The notes under the pieces: model-generated | Told to the model about the DNA's origin: nothing | What the model saw: only the letters and a program-made list of their open reading frames with translations | Databases searched by the model: none | Position numbers and translations under genes: made by a program | DNA from: Streptomyces sp. CB02261 | GTDB taxonomy: Bacteria > Actinomycetota > Actinomycetes > Streptomycetales > Streptomycetaceae | Assembly: GCF_001905665.1 (NCBI RefSeq) | Contig: NZ_LIVX01000004.1 | Span: 866,773-930,772, forward strand | DNA length: 64,000 nucleotides | Direction of reading: 5' to 3' | In this document: positions 60,248 through 64,000 of the stretch, piece after piece | How the letters are laid out: each line of letters opens with the position of its first letter | Position numbering within the stretch: the stretch's first letter is position 1

Positions 60248-60412
60248 CACCGGCCCCCCCGGGCGCCGACCCCGCCCCAGGCACCGACCCCGCCCCGGGC
60301 GCCGACCCCGCCTCCCGGGCGCCGACCCCGCCCCGGGCACCGACGCCACCCCGGGCACCGGCCCCCCGGGCACCGACGCCACCCCGGGCGCCGACCCCGT
60401 CCCGAGCCCCGC
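60248..60412. repeat. GC-rich 18-bp tandem repeat
   Basis: About nine drifting copies of a unit like GCCGACCCCGCCCCGGGC run in tandem, with some copies varied by insertion or deletion. It sits in a gene-poor 900-bp stretch. All frames are low-complexity and no gene is claimed. Spacerless copies rule out a CRISPR array. Confidence 0.75.
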
Positions 60413-60435
60413 GCCCGACCTCGGGTCTCCGCGCC

Positions 60436-60690
60436 TCAGCCGTGCGCGCGGGGGCCCTGGGCGCTCACGAGGGCGAGCCGGTCGCGGGTCCTGGCGGCGC
60501 CGGTGACGGAGATGCCGTGCTCGGCCTGGAAGATGCGCAGGACGTTCTCCGTCTCCGACGTGAAGGGGCCCGTGACCGCCGTGGGGTGACCGGTCCCGGT
60601 CAGCAGCGACTGGACGGCCGTCACCGTCGGTCCGCGGTCGCCGCCGGCGACCGGGACCACCAGCCGCGGCCAGTGTCGCGGCCGACGCGC
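60436..60690 (-). pseudogene. Decayed peptidoglycan-binding (PG_binding_1) domain remnant
   Basis: The minus strand encodes the core of a PG_binding_1 domain: GDRGPTVTAVQSLLTGTG, then ETENVLRIFQAEHGISVTGAART. Upstream the same frame is an Arg/Pro-rich stretch without a catalytic domain, so the enzyme it once belonged to is missing. A start at 60885 could give a 149-residue product, but its N-terminus is not protein-like. The domain ends oddly in SAQGPRAHG. Confidence 0.55.
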
Positions 60691-60949
60691 CCGTCCTGAC
60701 CGAGCGACGTCTGGCCGCCTGACGGCCGACGCGGACGGTCGCGGGGCGGGGCCGGTGTGCGCGCCGCCGGTGCCTCCGCTCGCCCACGCCGCGCCACGCC
60801 TTCCGCCCCGCCGTCCACGGGGTCGTCGACATGCTCCTCGGACCTCACCCGGACGAGTGGGTGCGTGTCCTGACGTGGTCGTCATGCCGGCGCCCGCCGT
60901 GCGCGCGTCGGCCCGGCCGTCGTCCCGCTGTCACGCCGCCCGCCCTCCA

Positions 60950-60965
60950 AGTGGTCTAGACCACA
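60950..60965. promoter_or_regulatory. dre operator (DasR) before the GH84 gene
   Basis: AGTGGTCTAGACCACA contains the full DasR core TGGTCTAGACCA flanked by the preferred G and C. It lies 122 nt upstream of the GTG start of the GH84 beta-N-acetylglucosaminidase, as expected for a GlcNAc-regulated gene. Confidence 0.88.
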
Positions 60966-61086
60966 TGAATGCGGTGTGCGAGCTTGAACCGCCCGCACAT
61001 CCCATCTCCCGTACCACTGCATGCAGTTGGCCCGTGGGTCGCTCGTGTGCCGGCCCACTTCTCTCCCTTCGCTGGAGGCAGCAGCC

Positions 61087-63510
61087 GTGAAAAGAGCCCG
61101 CTCTCTGCTCAGCACCTCGCTTCTCGTCCTCGGACTGTCCGCCGGACAGCTGGGTCTCGGCCCGGTGGGTTCCGGGCAGCCCGCCCATGCCGAACCCGCT
61201 CCGGCCGGCTCCGCCCACCGGACCTCCGCGCCCCTTCCGCCCGTCTCTCCCACCCCGCAGTCGATCGGCAGGGCCGGACGGGACGCCGTGGTCACGGGCC
61301 GGGTCGTCGTCGTCGCCGACGACCGCACCGACCAGGCCGCCCGTGACCGCCTCGTCCGCGAGCTGCGGGCCCACGGTGCCGACCGCGTGGACGTGGTGGC
61401 CCCCGGTGGCCACTCCCCGCGGGGCCTGCTCACCGTCCGGCTCGGGCCCGCGTCGAGGCCCGACATCGCCGCGGCCCTCTCCGGTACGAGCGCCCCGAGC
61501 CAGGCCGAGGGCTACGCGCTCCGGGTGACCGCCGGCGGCGCGACACGGGAGGTCGCGCTGGGAGGCACGGACGCCTCCGGCCAGTACTACGCGGTCCAGA
61601 CGCTGCGCCAGCTCTTCGTCCGTACCGCCGAGGACGGCTGGAGCATCGCGGGAGCCCAGGTCAGCGACCGTCCCTCGATGCCGTTGCGCGGCACGATCGA
61701 GGGCTTCTACGGGCAGCCCTGGACTCCGGCCGAACGCCTGGACCAGATGGACTTCTACGGCGACGTCAAGGCCAACACCTACGTGTACGCGCCGAAGGAC
61801 GACCCGTACCACCGGGACAAGTGGCGTGATCCGTACCCGTCCGACAAGCTCGCCGAGCTCGGCGGACTGATCGAGCGGGCGAACGCCAACCACGTCCGGT
61901 TCACCTTCGCCGTCTCCCCGGGCGCTTCCATCTGTTACTCCGACCCCGCCGACCGTGCCGCCCTGAAGACGAAACTGCAGGCCATCCACGACCTGGGGGC
62001 GCGGGCGTTCTCCGTCCCCCTGGACGACATCAACTACACCTCGTGGAACTGCGAAGGCGACAGGCGGGCCTACGGGGCGCCCGGGCGCGCGGCGGCGGCC
62101 AAGGCGCAGGTGGACCTGCTCAACGACGTCCAGCGCACCTTCGTCGCCGCCAGGCCGGGGACGCAGCCCCTCCAGATGGTGCCCACGGAGTACGGGGACC
62201 TCAGCGACACCTCGTACAAGCGGACCCTGCGGGCCACCCTCGACCCCGCTGTCGAGGTCATGTGGACCGGCACCGACGTCGTCCCGCCCTCGATCACCAA
62301 CGCTCAGGCGGAAGCGGCCTCCGCGCTGTTCGGCCGCGAGGTCTTCGTCTGGGACAACTACCCGGTCAACGACTTCGGCGCCACCAGCGGCCGACTGCTC
62401 CTCGCCCCGTACGACAAGCGCGAGGCCGGGCTCTCGGCGCATCTGAGCGGCATCGTCGCCAACCCGATGAACCAGCCCTACGCCAGCGAGGTCGCCGTGT
62501 TCGGCGCGGCCGACTTCGCCTGGAACGACCGCGGGTACGACGCGGCCACGAGCTGGACGCGGGCCCTGTCGTACCTGGCGGGAGGAGACGGCGAGACGGC
62601 CGCGGCCCTGCGGGTCTTCGCGGACCTGGAGCACCTCGCGCCCACCTTCGGGGCGACGCCGTGGCAGCAGCAGGCCCCCGAACTGAGCCGCCGCGTCGCA
62701 CGGTTCTGGACCGACTGGAACGCGGGACGGAGGGACGGGGCCCTGGCGGAGCTGCGGTCCTACGCCGACGCGATCGCGCGGGCACCGGAGCGGATCCGCG
62801 GCGGCTCCACGCAGGCGGGCTTCGTGACCGACGCGGACTCGTGGCTCGACGCCACGGAGCTGTGGGGCCGGGCCGCGGTCGCCATGGTGGACGCCGTCGC
62901 CGCGCGCCAGGCGGGGGGCAAGGAGCGGTCGCAGGTGCTGCGCGCCGAGTCCCGTGACCTCCAGGAGCGGGCGGGGGCGGTACGCGTCGAGCCGGCCCGC
63001 AACACCTGGGGGCGGGTCCAGCCGAAGGTCGGCGACGGCGTCCTCGACGCCTTCCTCGTCCGGTCCGACGTCATGCTGGAACTGTGGGACGTGGCCGGCG
63101 GCGGCGAGAACCTCGCGCTGAAGGGGACGGCGAAGGCCTCCAGCGTGGAGGGCAACCTCGACCGGCTCGCGGCCCGTCACGTCAACGACGGTTCCACCGG
63201 GACCCGTTGGGCCTCCGGCTACGGCGACGGCGAATGGGTGGAGATCAAGCTCGCGGCTCCGGCCCGGGTCGCCGCGGTGACCCTCGCCTGGGAGGCGGCG
63301 TGCGCGGCCGAGTACCGCGTCGAGACCTCCGACGACGGCGTGAACTGGACTCCCGTCGCCACCCGGCGCCCGACGGCCTGTGGCAACGACGTGGTCCGGC
63401 TTCCGGCCGACCGTGCCGTCACCCACGTCCGCATGCAGGGCGTCACGCGTGCCACCTCGTGGGGGTACTCCCTCTACGAGATCGCCGTCTACGGCGCTCC
63501 CGCGTCCTGA
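61087..63510 (+). CDS. Secreted GH84 beta-N-acetylglucosaminidase with CBM32/F5-8C domain
   Basis: An 807-residue exoenzyme. After a signal peptide (cleaved near AHA) and a GH84 N-terminal domain comes the (beta/alpha)8 catalytic domain with GTIEGFYGQPWT. The catalytic Asp313-Asp314 pair is in VPLDDINYTSW, the residues that in GH84 help the N-acetyl group act as nucleophile. Residues 670-805 form an F5/8-type carbohydrate-binding domain (ASSVEGN, WASGYGDGEWVEIKLA). It releases GlcNAc from chitin oligomers, glycoproteins or cell wall. GGAGG precedes the GTG. A perfect dre lies upstream, so DasR control is likely. Confidence 0.94.
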   Translation: MKRARSLLSTSLLVLGLSAGQLGLGPVGSGQPAHAEPAPAGSAHRTSAPLPPVSPTPQSIGRAGRDAVVTGRVVVVADDRTDQAARDRLVRELRAHGADRVDVVAPGGHSPRGLLTVRLGPASRPDIAAALSGTSAPSQAEGYALRVTAGGATREVALGGTDASGQYYAVQTLRQLFVRTAEDGWSIAGAQVSDRPSMPLRGTIEGFYGQPWTPAERLDQMDFYGDVKANTYVYAPKDDPYHRDKWRDPYPSDKLAELGGLIERANANHVRFTFAVSPGASICYSDPADRAALKTKLQAIHDLGARAFSVPLDDINYTSWNCEGDRRAYGAPGRAAAAKAQVDLLNDVQRTFVAARPGTQPLQMVPTEYGDLSDTSYKRTLRATLDPAVEVMWTGTDVVPPSITNAQAEAASALFGREVFVWDNYPVNDFGATSGRLLLAPYDKREAGLSAHLSGIVANPMNQPYASEVAVFGAADFAWNDRGYDAATSWTRALSYLAGGDGETAAALRVFADLEHLAPTFGATPWQQQAPELSRRVARFWTDWNAGRRDGALAELRSYADAIARAPERIRGGSTQAGFVTDADSWLDATELWGRAAVAMVDAVAARQAGGKERSQVLRAESRDLQERAGAVRVEPARNTWGRVQPKVGDGVLDAFLVRSDVMLELWDVAGGGENLALKGTAKASSVEGNLDRLAARHVNDGSTGTRWASGYGDGEWVEIKLAAPARVAAVTLAWEAACAAEYRVETSDDGVNWTPVATRRPTACGNDVVRLPADRAVTHVRMQGVTRATSWGYSLYEIAVYGAPAS

Positions 63511-63522
63511 CCCCGACCGGAG

Positions 63523-63567
63523 ACGGCCGGTGCGGGCGCCCAGCGCATGGGCGTCCGCACCGGCCGT
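63523..63567. terminator. Hairpin terminator after GH84
   Basis: A 20-bp stem from ACGGCCGGTGCGGGCGCCCA (63523-63542) and its near-exact complement (63548-63567, one wobble), with a 5-nt loop, 13 nt after the GH84 stop. Confidence 0.85.
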
Positions 63568-63587
63568 GACGGACAGGCGGGGCAACG

Positions 63588-63621
63588 GGTGCGGTCACCG
63601 GTCGGAACCGGTGACCGCACC
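63588..63621. terminator. Second hairpin, facing the lectin gene
   Basis: GGTGCGGTCACCGGT (63588-63602) and ACCGGTGACCGCACC (63607-63621) form a perfect 15-bp stem with a CGGA tetraloop. It probably ends the minus-strand lectin gene. Confidence 0.85.
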
Positions 63622-63643
63622 TGCTGTCGTCAGGCCCGGTGGG

Positions 63644-64000
63644 TCATCCGATGGTCCAGCGCTGGAGCGCCGATCCGCTGCTGGGCTGCTGGGTGACGAG
63701 GGCGTTGTTGCCGGTGGAGGCGGTGGTGATGACCAGGCCGCTCTTGACGGAGGTCAGCGTGTGGCCGCCGCCGGTGGCCGCGGTGACGTTCCACCGCTGG
63801 TTCGTGGTCCCGGTGCAGGTCCACTGGATGATGGCCGCGCCCGCCGACATGGACCCGGCGTTGACGTCGACGCACAGACCCGTGCTGACGTTGGCCAGCG
63901 TGTAGGAGCCGTCCGACTGCTCGGTGAAGGTCCACTTCTGGCTGTTGGAGCCGGTCAGCGCCGTCGTGGTGAGCTGGGCGCCGTTGCTCGCACCGGTGGG
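63644..64000 (-). CDS. Ricin-type beta-trefoil lectin domain, C-terminal part (5' end outside window)
   Basis: 119 codons run off the right edge in frame. The product is the C-terminal part of a ricin B-type (CBM13) domain: QxW-like motifs occur as NSQKWTF, NQRWNV and LQRWTI, and GLCVDVNAG is typical. Such domains follow glycosidases, proteases or lyases in Streptomyces exoproteins; the catalytic part must lie further right. It ends with a strong terminator shared with the GH84 gene. Confidence 0.88.
   Translation of the reverse strand, partial: PTGASNGAQLTTTALTGSNSQKWTFTEQSDGSYTLANVSTGLCVDVNAGSMSAGAAIIQWTCTGTTNQRWNVTAATGGGHTLTSVKSGLVITTASTGNNALVTQQPSSGSALQRWTIG

Noticed and set aside
60248..60412. 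Possible CRISPR array
   Set aside because: Units are contiguous, about 18 bp, drifting and without unique spacers; no cas genes are near.
60931..63585. Open frame of 884 codons on the minus strand
   Set aside because: It is antisense to the GH84 enzyme, which has complete family motifs; the frame has no recognisable domain.

Overview
The window is high-GC actinobacterial DNA, almost certainly from a Streptomyces chromosome. The evidence is GC-rich third codon positions throughout, GGAGG-type ribosome sites, an SsgA-family sporulation protein, an ECF41 sigma factor, an EboA-type cluster and a near-perfect DasR (dre) operator. No rRNA, tRNA, CRISPR, phage or insertion sequence was recognised. 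Both edges cut through genes: a GH9 cellulase on the left and a ricin-type lectin-domain protein on the right.

Layout. 1-3.8 kb: end of a GH9 endoglucanase, a thioredoxin-fold protein without a CxxC site, a membrane protein and a phosphotransferase. 3.9-11.9 kb: a seven-gene minus-strand operon with overlapping start and stop codons. It is a variant of the ebo 'metabolite traffic' cluster, with an inositol-3-phosphate-synthase-like cyclase where the usual dehydroquinate-synthase-like EboD would be, and with EboA fused to a TIM barrel. 12-14.2 kb: a collapsed remnant of a sugar dehydrogenase operon facing an intact ROK regulator and its likely operator. 14.3-24 kb: TetR/saccharopine-dehydrogenase pair, PRC-barrel protein, anti-sigma-type ATPase, SsgA-like protein, DHFR-like protein, holin-like protein, and a MoxR ATPase/HExxH-VWA pair. 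24-33.9 kb: SulP transporter plus carbonic anhydrase, two secreted beta-helix proteins, and small enzymes. 33.9-48.7 kb: ECF41 sigma factor, GNAT, MBL hydrolase, GAF-PP2C phosphatase, cupin, DinB, a NADAR fusion, a signal-less periplasmic-binding-fold protein, TauE exporter, ANTAR/DUF5133 protein, a protein matching the RhoGDI beta-sandwich, and a YbdK-type carboxylate-amine ligase.

48.8-56.7 kb is the most interesting part: a compact, apparently undescribed natural-product locus. Rightward run a seryl-tRNA-synthetase-like amino acid:carrier-protein ligase, its carrier protein and a phosphopantetheinyl transferase. Leftward run a phytanoyl-CoA-type Fe/2OG dioxygenase, a 1064-residue protein (glycosyltransferase-like N-terminus, condensation domain, adenylation-domain C-terminal remnant) and an MFS exporter. 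The shared 412-bp intergenic region carries two palindromes close to the DasR consensus. A third, nearly perfect dre lies at 60.95 kb before a GH84 beta-N-acetylglucosaminidase. I infer that N-acetylglucosamine status, sensed by DasR, controls both chitin/peptidoglycan sugar release and this cryptic pathway.

56.8-64 kb: AI-2E-family permease, FAD monooxygenase, small membrane protein, a GC-rich tandem repeat with a decayed peptidoglycan-binding remnant, the GH84 enzyme and the lectin gene. The secreted hydrolases (GH9, pectate-lyase-like, beta-helix, GH84, lectin) suggest a soil saprophyte that attacks plant and microbial cell walls.
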